Origin: CAZDVK01 sp964508915
GTDB taxonomy: Bacteria > Pseudomonadota > Alphaproteobacteria > Paracaedibacterales > CAIULA01
Direction: 5' to 3'
DNA: 64,000 nucleotides
Assembly: GCA_964508915.1 (NCBI GenBank)
Contig: CAZDVK010000008.1
Coordinates: forward strand, 4,378-68,377
Below the pieces are notes generated by a model that saw nothing but the letters and a program-made list of their open reading frames with translations, searched no databases and was not told the origin of the DNA. The position numbers and the translations under genes are program-made. Below are positions 24,392-33,294 of this stretch, in pieces; the stretch's first letter is position 1; every line of letters begins with the position of its first letter.

Positions 24392-24413
24392 TAATCAGAT
24401 TGCAGTTTATAAA

Positions 24414-25643
24414 CTAATTTTTATTTTTAGATTTGCTACTGCTCTTTTTGGTAGATTTGTTTTTTTCGCTAGGTTTTGCTTTAGACTCCTCTGCTTTAGG
24501 TTCTGCCTTAACTGCGCAGGCAAAAGGCTTTCCTGGAAAAAGCATGTTCATTTTTAATTTAATAATCGTCGAATCATCACGAACAAGTTTGCACCAAGAA
24601 TCTGGATCTAAAGCATAGGCTTTTTCAGGAACATCTTTTAATCCTTCCCTCATATTTTCTATAAAAACACTAAGTTCATACTTTTTTAGGTGCAAAAGAA
24701 GGGCTGCTCTTAAAAATTTGTCAAAATCCAATTTGACATTTGCAACGTTCTCTTGAGATTCTGTATGTTCGGGACTGGCGCGACAGCATTTAATTTTTTC
24801 ATTCCTTTGTAATAAGGCTGTTCTTAATTTGCCCCTTTTTTCTTTTTCCACCGTAACTAAAGCCTTGGCCAAAAGGCTATCATCTTGGGAAAATACGCGT
24901 GCGTAAAATTCAGGGTCGCCGTAAGCCCGAACATCGTCGACAGCCCCAACCAGCGTATACCTACCCCAGTTTAATGTCTCTTCGTCACGTCCTTTTTGAT
25001 CAGGTTTATAAGGTTTAATTGTTGCTAAAAGTGCCTCGGGCGTTGAAACGCTGGGGGCGAGTGTTTCATCTTCGAAAAAATGCTCTAAGTGCCCAAGGTT
25101 TGACAAAGAAATACCCCATTTCTTTTCAAAAATAGCTCTAAGATATCTTTCGCCTAAATCTCCATTTTCGGGATCTTTTAAAAACTTTTGAATTTCATCA
25201 AAGTCTACTAATTTAAGTATTTTTCCAAAATTTTGTTTCCAAATAGCTGGACCATCTGATTCTGTTAAAAGGCTTTTCAACCCTTCATTACCCCACAGGT
25301 CAATACTGACGTCTATACACGCTTCATAAAAGGGGTTAGATTCCTTGCCTGCTTCTTTTCCTAATTCCTTTAGCTTTTCCCGTTCTTCTAACGTCAAAGG
25401 CGAGTCACCTAAATAAGCTTTCGCCATGTCATCCCAAGATATTACCTTGTCAGACCCTATAAACTTAAGCATAAAATTTTTAATTTTGTCAGGCTGAGTG
25501 CGACAATTTGTTAAGCAGTCTTTAACTTCTGCTTCCTTCGTTGTAAAGCGTGTACATTTTTTGTTACAGTCAAAAGTCGCAGCAGATGCTGCAAAAGCAG
25601 TTGTTGCACAAATGGCTACTATTAAATTAAATAATTTAAGCAT
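24414..25643 (-). CDS. Secreted protein with twin CX3C motif, unknown function
   Basis: The 409-residue protein has a Sec signal peptide (MLKLFNLIVAICATTAFAAS) and then CNKKC, 12 residues, CLTNC, the same twin CX3C opening as the secreted protein at 267-911, with a following short helix (RTQPDKIKNFMLKFIG). The middle is acidic and helical with no recognised domain; another Cys pair is IKCCRAS. The end is a strongly basic low-complexity tail (KNKSTKKSSSKSKNKN). ATG 25643 has AGGT upstream. It is monocistronic between sdhA (convergent) and prfB. The twin CX3C spacing of 12 resembles that of small disulfide hairpin proteins, but homology to them is not claimed. Confidence 0.75.
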   Translation of the reverse strand: MLKLFNLIVAICATTAFAASAATFDCNKKCTRFTTKEAEVKDCLTNCRTQPDKIKNFMLKFIGSDKVISWDDMAKAYLGDSPLTLEEREKLKELGKEAGKESNPFYEACIDVSIDLWGNEGLKSLLTESDGPAIWKQNFGKILKLVDFDEIQKFLKDPENGDLGERYLRAIFEKKWGISLSNLGHLEHFFEDETLAPSVSTPEALLATIKPYKPDQKGRDEETLNWGRYTLVGAVDDVRAYGDPEFYARVFSQDDSLLAKALVTVEKEKRGKLRTALLQRNEKIKCCRASPEHTESQENVANVKLDFDKFLRAALLLHLKKYELSVFIENMREGLKDVPEKAYALDPDSWCKLVRDDSTIIKLKMNMLFPGKPFACAVKAEPKAEESKAKPSEKNKSTKKSSSKSKNKN

Positions 25644-25749
25644 GAAATTTACCTATTTAAGACAAAGGGTTATTTTCTTAATTCTGTCTAAAAATAGTTA
25701 ATTTTTGATTAATTTCTTAAAAAATATAAGATGTAAAAATAATGTTGAA

Positions 25750-26854
25750 TTATTCAGCCACTGTTTTTTGGGCAAGGGCTGCTTCTAAAAATGTGTCAAT
25801 GTCCCCATCCAACACAGCTTGAGCATTTCCTTTTTCAACACCTGTTCTGGAATCTTTCACCATTTGGTAAGGCTGTAAAACGTAAGACCGAATCTGGTGC
25901 CCCCAGCCAATATCGGTTTTGCTGGCCGTTTGGGCACTTAATTTTTCTTCACGCTTACGCAGTTCAAGCTCGTATAGACGGGCTTTAAGCATGGTCATAG
26001 CTTGGGCACGGTTGCGGTGTTGTGACCGGTCATTTTGGCACTGAACCACAATACCTGTTGGCATATGAGTAATACGAATAGCACTTTCCGTTTTATTCAC
26101 ATGTTGCCCACCGGCCCCAGATGCCCGGTAGGTATCAATGCGTAAATCTTTTTCTTCAACCTGAATATCAATGGAATCGTCAATAACCGGGTACACCCAA
26201 ACGGAAGCAAAACTGGTATGACGACGTGCATTGGAATCAAAAGGGGAGATGCGCACCAAACGGTGAACGCCACTTTCGGTTTTTAGCCAGCCATAGGCTT
26301 GATGACCCGCTATTTTAAAGCTGATAGATTTAATACCTGCTTCTTCGCCTGGGTTTTCGTCCAAAACCTCTACTTTGTAACCACGGCGTTCTGCCCAACG
26401 GCCGTACATACGGGCTAGCATTTCGGCCCAATCTTGCGCTTCGGTACCACCAGCACCGGCATTAATTTCTAAAAAGCAATCATTGCCATCGGCTTCGCCT
26501 GATAATAGGGTTTCCAGCTGTAGCCGGCCTGCATGAATTTGTAAGCTTTGTAAATTGCCTTCGGCTTCTTTTAAAACGGCATCGTCGTTTTCTTCTTCAG
26601 CTAATTCTATTAGAGCTAGGGTGTCGTCTAATGATTGTTCTGTAGATGTGATGCGTTCAATGGCTGCTTTTAAGACTTCACGTTCTTTTAGAATTTTTTG
26701 GGCTTGGCCTTGGTCCTCCCAAAGACTTGGAGATTCTGCCTTTTCATCAAGTTTTTTTAATGTTTCAACGGCTTTATCAAAGTCAAAGATGCCTCCGTAG
26801 CAACAATAATGATTGCCGGATGGATTCAACAGATGATTCAAGGTCAGCGCGCAT
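25750..26854 (-). CDS. prfB: Peptide chain release factor 2, with programmed +1 frameshift
   Basis: RF2 ends translation at UGA and UAA. The gene is read from ATG 26854 for 23 codons (MRADLESSVESIRQSLLLL, then RRHL) to an in-frame TGA at 26785-26783. The sequence CGGAGG-CAT-CTT-TGA-C contains the internal Shine-Dalgarno and the slippery CUU UGA C of the classic autoregulatory +1 frameshift; skipping one base gives DFDKAVETL and the remaining 344 codons, 367 residues in total. The codon-recognition tripeptide SPF is in RISPFDSNA and the catalytic GGQ in SGAGGQHVNKTES. Low RF2 raises frameshifting and so its own synthesis. It follows rnpB by 29 bases; prmC, which methylates the GGQ, is 1.4 kb away. 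Confidence 0.95.
26783..26796 (-). promoter_or_regulatory. prfB programmed frameshift site
   Basis: On the minus strand: CGGAGG (internal Shine-Dalgarno), three bases, CTT, TGA, C. Spacing is the same as in the E. coli site. TGA occupies 26785-26783 and the next base resets the frame. Both frames make RF2-like protein on either side of the site, which confirms it. Confidence 0.93.
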
Positions 26855-26883
26855 AATAAAACCAAATCGTCAAAAATTAAGTG

Positions 26884-27270
26884 ATCAGGTGGCCTATAAG
26901 CCGGGTTCTGTCCAAAGGATAACCTTCTGGATGATCATTCATCTGGGATGGTTGTTACCAACCACCTCAAGCAACCTACCCGAACAAAACGCGCAAACAC
27001 GCTCTATTAAGTTTCCTTAATACGTTGTTCCAACTTGGTCTTGCTCCGGATGGGGTTTACCTTGCAACGCCTGTTGCCAAGCGCACGGTGCGCTCTTACC
27101 GCACCTTTTCACCCTTGCCTTTTAAAAAATTAAAAGGCGGTTTATTTTCTGTGGCACTTTCCCTAAAGTTGGCTTTAAGCCAACCCCGCTGGATGTTATC
27201 CAGCATCCTGTTTGCGTGGAGCCCGGACTTTCCTCTAGCATTGCTGCCAGCGATCATCCAACCACCTGAT
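26884..27270 (-). ncRNA. rnpB: RNase P RNA (bacterial class A)
   Basis: RNase P RNA is the catalytic part of the enzyme that matures the 5' ends of tRNAs. On the minus strand it begins ATCAGGTGG, whose complement CCACCTGAT closes the 3' end as helix P1. The universally conserved core GAGGAAAGTCCGGGCTCC follows about 35 bases in, and the conserved 3' part ACAGAACCCGGCTTATAGG precedes the end. About 387 bases in length, normal for class A. It may be transcribed into prfB, which starts 29 bases after its end. Confidence 0.96.
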
Positions 27271-27393
27271 ATACCCTAAACATAAAATTTTATAGCCGAA
27301 AGTCAAGTTGTTTTAGAAAAAATGGCCTTCACTTTTTTTTAATCATTTTATGCCTACAATAAACCCAAGGGTTTCATTGGTTAGGCTGGAAGT

Positions 27394-27771
27394 ATGAAAA
27401 AATGCATTTTTATTGTTCTGGTTTTTTTTATGACTCAAGTCGTAGCCCTTGAGGAAAGTGAAAAAGAAGCAGCTATTTCTGCTGCTTTTTTTCAAGGTCT
27501 TGCTGAGGCTCAAATTTATGGAAACAGCGAATATGTAAATGGGCTTAAATTACATAAAAGGAATTCGTATCATAAACTTGGCGGTGGAAAAAAATATGTT
27601 TTAGAAACCATTCACGATGAACCGTCCTTTAACAGAGCTATGGGAATTTTTCATCATTACCTTTTTAAACGTAAAGATTCTAGAAATCCTGCTTATGCTG
27701 CTGCCGTTGATTTGGAATTTTTGGTTATACGTGAATTATGCGAACAAGCTATATCAAAAAGTGACGAATAA
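27394..27771 (+). CDS. Small secreted protein, paralogue 1 of a tandem pair
   Basis: The 125-residue product opens with a signal peptide (MKKCIFIVLVFFMTQVVA) preceded by GGAAG. The mature part is helical and ends with YAAAVDLEFLVIRELCEQA, which aligns with YRAALDVGIEVIRRQCEET in the next gene. No known family is recognised. The next gene starts 1 base after its stop, so the two are co-transcribed. Its upstream side is the intergenic region behind rnpB. A periplasmic or secreted role is inferred from the signal peptide only. Confidence 0.65.
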   Translation: MKKCIFIVLVFFMTQVVALEESEKEAAISAAFFQGLAEAQIYGNSEYVNGLKLHKRNSYHKLGGGKKYVLETIHDEPSFNRAMGIFHHYLFKRKDSRNPAYAAAVDLEFLVIRELCEQAISKSDE

Positions 27772-27772
27772 G

Positions 27773-28279
27773 ATGATATTTTTAATGAAAAATATATTTT
27801 TCTGTTTAGCCGTGTTTGGGATTTTGGAAAATACCTGGGGCGCTGATGACGACGACTTGGATTCACCGACTTCTTCTGGTTCTGGCGGAATTCCTTTTGT
27901 TCCTAAGGTAGGAGGAGAGGACTGCGAGATTCAAACAATGCGACAAAATGTTTGGGGACAGCTCTACAACAATTCCCTTTATCAAATAGGCAAGGGGCGT
28001 GACATATTATCAGGTCTTTTTTCCGCTGAAAAAGATGTTTTAGATTACGTAACCAACAAAGAAAAAGAATCACTGGTATTAACCTATTATATGCAACGCT
28101 TATTGTTTCATAGGCAGTTGTCTGGTTTAAAAACCCATATGGTAGACAGTCTTGATTTTCCAGAATACAGGGCAGCTTTAGACGTGGGTATTGAGGTCAT
28201 TAGACGTCAATGTGAAGAAACAAAAAAAGCTGAATCCAAAAAACCTTCTATCGACCCCTTTGAATTTGAACGAAAATAA
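27773..28279 (+). CDS. Small secreted protein, paralogue 2 of a tandem pair
   Basis: ATG 27773 (or 27785) gives about 168 (or 164) residues with a signal peptide MKNIFFCLAVFGILENTWG. An acidic/Ser-rich linker (ADDDDLDSPTSSGSGG) leads to a helical domain whose end, PEYRAALDVGIEVIRRQCEE, resembles the previous gene's C-terminus; the preceding MQRLLFHR matches its FHHYLFKR segment. The pair probably arose by duplication. The function is unknown. It is convergent with prmC, three bases apart. Start choice is uncertain because there is no clear Shine-Dalgarno. Confidence 0.65.
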   Translation: MIFLMKNIFFCLAVFGILENTWGADDDDLDSPTSSGSGGIPFVPKVGGEDCEIQTMRQNVWGQLYNNSLYQIGKGRDILSGLFSAEKDVLDYVTNKEKESLVLTYYMQRLLFHRQLSGLKTHMVDSLDFPEYRAALDVGIEVIRRQCEETKKAESKKPSIDPFEFERK

Positions 28280-28282
28280 AAC

Positions 28283-29110
28283 TTAATGAGCGGGTGAAAC
28301 AACTAAAACGCGGTTAATACCGGCAAGGTCTGGGTAAGTATGTTCAACCAAAAAGCCATACTTTTCGGCTATCCGTGCTACATCGTGTTCTTGTCCTTGC
28401 CCTATTTCCAAAAATATTTTTGTTTGTTTGTGGCATAATGGGCGGATGGAACCTAACAATTCTTCATAACACCTAAGGCCTGAATTTTCAGCAAACAAAG
28501 CTAAAGGTGGGTCATATAATCTAACAGAATCTGGTAATGCGGCATTTGGTTTAATATAGGGGGGGTTACTGACAATAATATCAAAAGTTCCTTTAATATT
28601 TTCCGCCCAGCAACTTTGAACAAATGAACACCGATGGTTTAGGTGAAGGGTGTTTGCATTTTCTTTGGCAACATTTAAGGCGTGGGGGCATATATCCACG
28701 CCTACGCCTATGGCATTTGGGTATTCAGTCAATAAACTTAAAACTAAACAGCCTGTCCCTGTTCCAAAATCGATGATGTGGTATGGTTTTTGATGGTCTG
28801 AGAAGGCTTTTAAAACCGCCTCTATCAGTGTTTCACTGTCAGGCCGTGGGTCTAGCGTATGTTCAGTGACCCGGAAGGTTAAACTCCAAAATTCCTTACG
28901 TCCAATAATTTTAGACAATGGTTCTTGCTTGATGCGCCTTTGGACAAGCTGTTCAAGTTTTTCTTTTTGTTCTGGGGTTAGAAAAATATCTGTTTCAAAA
29001 AGAACATATTCATAAGGTTGATTCAGAACAAAAGCTACTAAAAGGCGAACCTCTCGGGCCGCATTATCAATGCCCGATTCATGCAATTTTGATATATAAA
29101 AATTCAACAA
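28283..29110 (-). CDS. prmC: Release factor glutamine methyltransferase
   Basis: PrmC (HemK) methylates the Gln of the GGQ motif in RF1 and RF2. The 275-residue protein has an N-terminal helical domain ending ...SKIIGRKEFWSLTFRV, then the SAM-binding site IIDFGTGTGCLVLSL, and the diagnostic catalytic motif IVSNPPYIKP. The start is TTG at 29110 with a weak ribosome binding site; an N-terminus 10-15 residues shorter than some homologues. It follows pntB on the same strand by 57 bases and is near prfB, its substrate gene. Confidence 0.94.
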   Translation of the reverse strand: MLNFYISKLHESGIDNAAREVRLLVAFVLNQPYEYVLFETDIFLTPEQKEKLEQLVQRRIKQEPLSKIIGRKEFWSLTFRVTEHTLDPRPDSETLIEAVLKAFSDHQKPYHIIDFGTGTGCLVLSLLTEYPNAIGVGVDICPHALNVAKENANTLHLNHRCSFVQSCWAENIKGTFDIIVSNPPYIKPNAALPDSVRLYDPPLALFAENSGLRCYEELLGSIRPLCHKQTKIFLEIGQGQEHDVARIAEKYGFLVEHTYPDLAGINRVLVVSPAH

Positions 29111-29167
29111 TTCTTAAAGCTATACCCCTCGCCTGCCTGCTGGATTTCTTAAAATTCATTGGGTATA

Positions 29168-30580
29168 TTAATGACCGCCACCTTTTAAGGCTTTGACAAC
29201 TTCTTCACATACTTTTTTGGCATCACCCAGTACCATCATCGTGTTGTCACGGTAAAATAATTCATTATCAACCCCTGCGTAACCTGAAGCCAATGACCGT
29301 TTTACAAAAAATACGGTGCGGGCTTTTTCCACATCCAAAATGGGCATACCATAAATGGGTGAAGTGCGGTCAGATTTAGCGGCTGGGTTGGTAATATCGT
29401 TAGCGCCAATTACAAAAGCCACATCTGTTGAAGCGAAATCACTGTTAATATCATCTAATTCCAAAACGTCGTCATAAGGTACATTGGCTTCAGCCAATAG
29501 AACATTCATATGGCCTGGCATACGACCTGCAACCGGATGAATGGCGTAACGAACTTTGATATTTTGTTTCTTTAACAAATCTGCCATTTCACGCAGCGCG
29601 TGTTGGGCTTGTGCTACGGCCATGCCGTAACCTGGCACAATAATAACGCTTTGGGCGTTGCTCATGAAATAAGCGGCATCATCCGCGTTGCTAACTTTAA
29701 TGGGTTTGTCAGAAACAGCACCACCACCGGCCTGAGCCGCTGCGCCGCTATCTGTACCAAAACCACCTAGAATCACATTAAAAATGGACCGATTCATGCC
29801 TTTACACATAATGTAACTAAGGATGGCACCCGATGAACCAACCAGGGCGCCTGTAATGACCAGCAAATTATTATTCATGGTAAAGCCAATGCCAGCAGCG
29901 GCCCAACCTGAATAAGAATTCAGCATGGAAATAACAACGGGCATGTCAGCGCCCCCAATGGGTAAAATCAAAAGGCCACCCAAAACTAATGACAGAAGGG
30001 TTAAAAACCAAAATACAGTTGTTGATTCTGTCATCATAAACATAAACAAAAGGCCAACAAGGGCGATTCCCAAAAGGGCATTTAATTTATGCTGCCCTTC
30101 AAACACAAGGGGCTTTCCGCCAATTAACCCTTGTAGCTTACAAAAAGCAATAATAGAGCCTGTAAATGTAATGGCACCAATAGCTGTGCCCAAGCCCATT
30201 TCAAGCAGGCTAGACGCCTTGATTTTTCCTAAAACACCAATATGAAATACTTCCGGTGCGTACAAAGCACTGGCAGCCACAAATACAGCTGCTAACCCCA
30301 CAAGGCTGTGGAATGCTGCCACAAGTTGTGGAAGGGCTGTCATTTGAATGCGTTTGGCAACAACTGTACCAATAGCGCTTCCTAAAGCAACGCCCCCGAT
30401 AATAAGGCTATATCGGCTAATAGCTGGTGTTAACAGGGTTGTCAAAATGGCAATGACCATCCCGAAAATGCCATATAGGTTACCCGATCGTGATGTTTGG
30501 GCAGAAGACAAACCACGAAGGGACAAAATAAAACAAACGGAGGAAACAAGATAAAAGAAAGCAGACAAATTAATAGACAT
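29168..30580 (-). CDS. pntB: NAD(P) transhydrogenase beta subunit
   Basis: PntB, with PntA, couples proton entry to hydride transfer from NADH to NADP+, supplying NADPH. The 470-residue protein has about nine membrane helices over its first 270 residues, then the soluble NADP-binding domain III (VIIVPGYGMAVAQAQHALREM; RYAIHPVAGRMPGHMNVLLAE; DVAFVIGANDITNPAA; GYAGVDNELFY). All key motifs are intact. It is the last gene of the three-gene pnt operon, 9 bases after pntAB. Confidence 0.96.
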   Translation of the reverse strand: MSINLSAFFYLVSSVCFILSLRGLSSAQTSRSGNLYGIFGMVIAILTTLLTPAISRYSLIIGGVALGSAIGTVVAKRIQMTALPQLVAAFHSLVGLAAVFVAASALYAPEVFHIGVLGKIKASSLLEMGLGTAIGAITFTGSIIAFCKLQGLIGGKPLVFEGQHKLNALLGIALVGLLFMFMMTESTTVFWFLTLLSLVLGGLLILPIGGADMPVVISMLNSYSGWAAAGIGFTMNNNLLVITGALVGSSGAILSYIMCKGMNRSIFNVILGGFGTDSGAAAQAGGGAVSDKPIKVSNADDAAYFMSNAQSVIIVPGYGMAVAQAQHALREMADLLKKQNIKVRYAIHPVAGRMPGHMNVLLAEANVPYDDVLELDDINSDFASTDVAFVIGANDITNPAAKSDRTSPIYGMPILDVEKARTVFFVKRSLASGYAGVDNELFYRDNTMMVLGDAKKVCEEVVKALKGGGH

Positions 30581-30589
30581 AACTTTCCC

Positions 30590-30997
30590 CTATTTACTTT
30601 TTGAAAACATTTGAAGCATGCGCTGTGTCACAATAAACCCGCCAAAAATATTGACAGAGGCTAATACGACAGCTAAAAACCCAAAGGTGGATGAAATCCC
30701 GGCCACACCTGAGCCGGCAGCCACAAGGGCGCCTACAATAATGACACTGGAAATGGCATTGGTGACGGACATTAAAGGCGAATGGAGGGCAGGTGTCACC
30801 TTCCACACCACATAATACCCAACAAAACAGGCCAGGGCGAAAACCGTTAAGCTGATGATAAACGGGTCGACAGCTTGGGCTGGTGTTGTTTGAGCCATGT
30901 CATGAGCCATCTGGCTGAGTTGACGAATTTCTTCCAACAATTCTTGGGTAGATTGAACCGTTTTTTTAGCTGTTTGTGATAGACTTTGGATATCCAT
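30590..30997 (-). CDS. pntAB: NAD(P) transhydrogenase alpha subunit part 2
   Basis: This 135-residue membrane subunit corresponds to the C-terminal transmembrane part of E. coli PntA. The last 80 residues hold three or four helices (FIISLTVFALACFVGYYVVW, then PLMSVTNAISSVIIVGALVA), with the conserved PLMSVTNAIS motif on the proton path. A 40-residue N-terminal coil precedes them. The split into PntAA and PntAB is usual for alphaproteobacteria. It starts 10 bases after pntAA and 9 before pntB. Confidence 0.95.
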   Translation of the reverse strand: MDIQSLSQTAKKTVQSTQELLEEIRQLSQMAHDMAQTTPAQAVDPFIISLTVFALACFVGYYVVWKVTPALHSPLMSVTNAISSVIIVGALVAAGSGVAGISSTFGFLAVVLASVNIFGGFIVTQRMLQMFSKSK

Positions 30998-31007
30998 TTT
31001 TTTCCCT

Positions 31008-32252
31008 CTACTTCTGCGTTTTCGGTTTTGGTTGAGGTTTAGAAGTTTTTGAAGGTTTAGCCGTAGCTATTTTTTTGGTACCTTCTTTTTTTGTTTTTTC
31101 CATAACCATTTCCTTTTGAACGGGTTCATGGGGCTTGCTTTTGGCTTTTTCCTGATGTTTTTCAGGCTTTTTTAAAGCCGTTGCTTGAACAATTTCATCA
31201 TCCCATGGAATGACCAGTTGCTTTTTATCGGCTTGCCAGAAAGGTTTTAGGAAATTGAAAATGTTGCACGCATATAATTGACTGGCATCGGTTGCGATAT
31301 GGCTTGGCATGTTGGCGGGGCCTAAAATGGTAACAGCATGCTTTACAACCGTTTCACCGCATTCAGTTAAGGTACAATTTCCACCGGATTCTGCCGCCAA
31401 ATCCACAATAATGGACCCTGGTTTCATGCTTTTAACCATGTCGTCTGTTACTAAAATAGGGGCTTGTTTACCTGGAATTTGGGCTGTTGTGATAACAACA
31501 TCTTGAGTTCGAATGACTTCTTTCAATTTGGCTTCTTGGGCCTTTTTATAATCATCCCCCATTTCTTTGGCATAGCCGCCAGCACCATCACCGGATTCTT
31601 TAGATTCAACCATAACAAAAGTAGCACCTAAGCTTTCTACTTGCTCCTTTGCAGCGGTACGCACGTCAAAGGCACTGACAATGGCACCCAGTCGTTTGGC
31701 GGTGGCAATAGCCTGAAGACCTGCCACACCAGCTCCTAAAATTAAGACTCTGGCCGCTGGAACTGTACCGGCGGCTGTCATCATAAGTGGAAACGCACGG
31801 CCGAAATGACTGGCAGCATCGATGACGGCTTTATAACCAGCAAGGTTACTTTGAGATGACAAAACATCCATGCTTTGGGCACGAGTAATACGCGGAATTA
31901 AATCCATGGAAAACACGGTCACACCTTGTTCCATGGCCAAAGCAATTTTGTCAGAATTTTGATGGGGTTTAAAAATACCCATTAAAACAGTTTCTTTTGT
32001 TAGCTGTTTTAAATCTTTAGAATCAGGCCATTGCACGCAAGCCACAATATTTTTTTGAAGAATTTTTGCCCGATTCTTTTCAATTTGGCATCCCACAGCT
32101 TCGTATAAGTGATTCGGGTAACCAGCTTCATCACCAGCCTCGTTTTCAATAGAAACCTCAACGCCCAAGTCAATAAACTTTTTAGCAATTAATGGGGTGA
32201 TAGCAACGCGCCTTTCATAAAGGGCTTCTTCTTTCAAAACACCAAGCTGCAT
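31008..32252 (-). CDS. pntAA: NAD(P) transhydrogenase alpha subunit part 1
   Basis: The NAD(H)-binding domain I subunit. GVLKEEALYERRVAITPLIA is the N-terminal signature (usually KE-x3-GERRVA), the Rossmann motif is LILGAGVAGLQAIATAKRLGA, and VITTAQIPGKQAPILVTDDMV plus IVDLAAESGGNCTLTE complete the domain. Normal proteins end soon after FLKPFW; this one adds about 60 residues of Lys/Pro/Glu-rich low-complexity sequence (KPEKHQEKAKSKPHEP to KPQPKPKTQK). First gene of the pnt operon; a 240-base AT-rich divergent region separates it from fzlA. Confidence 0.95.
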   Translation of the reverse strand: MQLGVLKEEALYERRVAITPLIAKKFIDLGVEVSIENEAGDEAGYPNHLYEAVGCQIEKNRAKILQKNIVACVQWPDSKDLKQLTKETVLMGIFKPHQNSDKIALAMEQGVTVFSMDLIPRITRAQSMDVLSSQSNLAGYKAVIDAASHFGRAFPLMMTAAGTVPAARVLILGAGVAGLQAIATAKRLGAIVSAFDVRTAAKEQVESLGATFVMVESKESGDGAGGYAKEMGDDYKKAQEAKLKEVIRTQDVVITTAQIPGKQAPILVTDDMVKSMKPGSIIVDLAAESGGNCTLTECGETVVKHAVTILGPANMPSHIATDASQLYACNIFNFLKPFWQADKKQLVIPWDDEIVQATALKKPEKHQEKAKSKPHEPVQKEMVMEKTKKEGTKKIATAKPSKTSKPQPKPKTQK

Positions 32253-32492
32253 GAATTCTATAAAAATTTTAGTAAAACATTAGGTTGTATTATAAAGAAA
32301 AAAAAATCTGTGCCTAGCGGAAAAAACTAAAAAACAAAGATTGGCTCTGGGTTTTAATATGGGAAGCATTTCCCAATTCAATAATGTGTTATTGTCATAT
32401 TTTTTGTTGAACAACCTAACAAGCAGGATGAATCTGTTGAATTTTCTAAACTTCTGATATATTTGTGAATATATATTCAATTTTTTCTATTT

Positions 32493-33173
32493 ATGCGCAC
32501 TTTATACCACTATCCCTTATGTCCCTATTCGCGAAAAGTTCGCCTAACGTTGGCTGAAAAAAAATTAGACTTTGCCAGTGAAATTGAACGATTTTGGGAA
32601 AAAAGACCTGTTTTTTTAAAGTTAAACCCAGCAGGGGAAGTACCTGTATTGGTGGATTTAAATGGGTCAGTTCTATCTGACAGTGTGGCAATTACAGAAT
32701 ATTTGGAAGAAGCATATCCTGACCGTTCTTTATTTGGTGAAGGTCTTGGTCAACGTGCCGAAGCCCGTCGTTTAGTTGGTTGGTTTGATGGAAAGTTTGC
32801 GCAAGAAATCAGCGTTTTACTGCTTAAAGAAAAAAATATTAAACGTTATTTGCGTCAAGAAGGGGGGGCGTCTGGCCCCAATTCCGCAATTATCCGCGTG
32901 GCAAAGCAGGCTATTCATTGGCATTTAGACTATATTTCCTGGCTTATTGACCGCCGCAAATGGTTAGCCGGAGACGACTTTACAATGGCTGATATTGCCG
33001 CAGCCAGCCATATTTCGGTGGTCGATTATATGGGCGATGTGCCTTGGGATAAACATCCTGTTGCCAAAGACTGGTATGCCCGTATTAAATGCCGGCCATC
33101 ATTTCGAACCCTGTTGCAAGATCGTGTGGCAGCTTTAAACCCGGCTGAGCATTACCCCGACCTAGACTTCTAA
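32493..33173 (+). CDS. fzlA: FtsZ-localised GST-like protein FzlA
   Basis: FzlA is a GST-fold protein of alphaproteobacteria that binds FtsZ filaments and is required for constriction in Caulobacter. The 226-residue protein has a GST N-domain (LYHYPLCPYSRKVRLTLAEK; NPAGEVPVLVDLNGSVLSDS) and a helical C-domain (DFTMADIAAASHISVVDYMG). The end RPSFRTLLQDRVAALNPAEH, then YPDLDF matches the conserved FzlA tail (RPSFRPLL...H-Y-A-DLDF) which separates it from ordinary GSTs. No strong ribosome binding site. It is upstream of dnaN on the same strand, 121 bases apart. Confidence 0.85.
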   Translation: MRTLYHYPLCPYSRKVRLTLAEKKLDFASEIERFWEKRPVFLKLNPAGEVPVLVDLNGSVLSDSVAITEYLEEAYPDRSLFGEGLGQRAEARRLVGWFDGKFAQEISVLLLKEKNIKRYLRQEGGASGPNSAIIRVAKQAIHWHLDYISWLIDRRKWLAGDDFTMADIAAASHISVVDYMGDVPWDKHPVAKDWYARIKCRPSFRTLLQDRVAALNPAEHYPDLDF

Positions 33174-33294
33174 AATAGCCCATAAGATTTTTCAATATGT
33201 GACCTAATGCTTGTGATTCATAAGGCAATTCGCTAATTTAAGGGGCAAGGGTATTTCCCCCGATCAATTTTAAAAACAAGCAGGGTAACATTTC

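Noticed and set aside
26784..26865. Start of prfB in the downstream frame (extra residues MVLLCALTLNHLLNPSG)
   Set aside because: These residues come from the wrong frame; the true N-terminus is in the zero frame before the programmed TGA.
27025..27279. Reading frame of 84 codons on the plus strand
   Set aside because: It is antisense to RNase P RNA, whose conserved core and P1 helix are clear on the minus strand.
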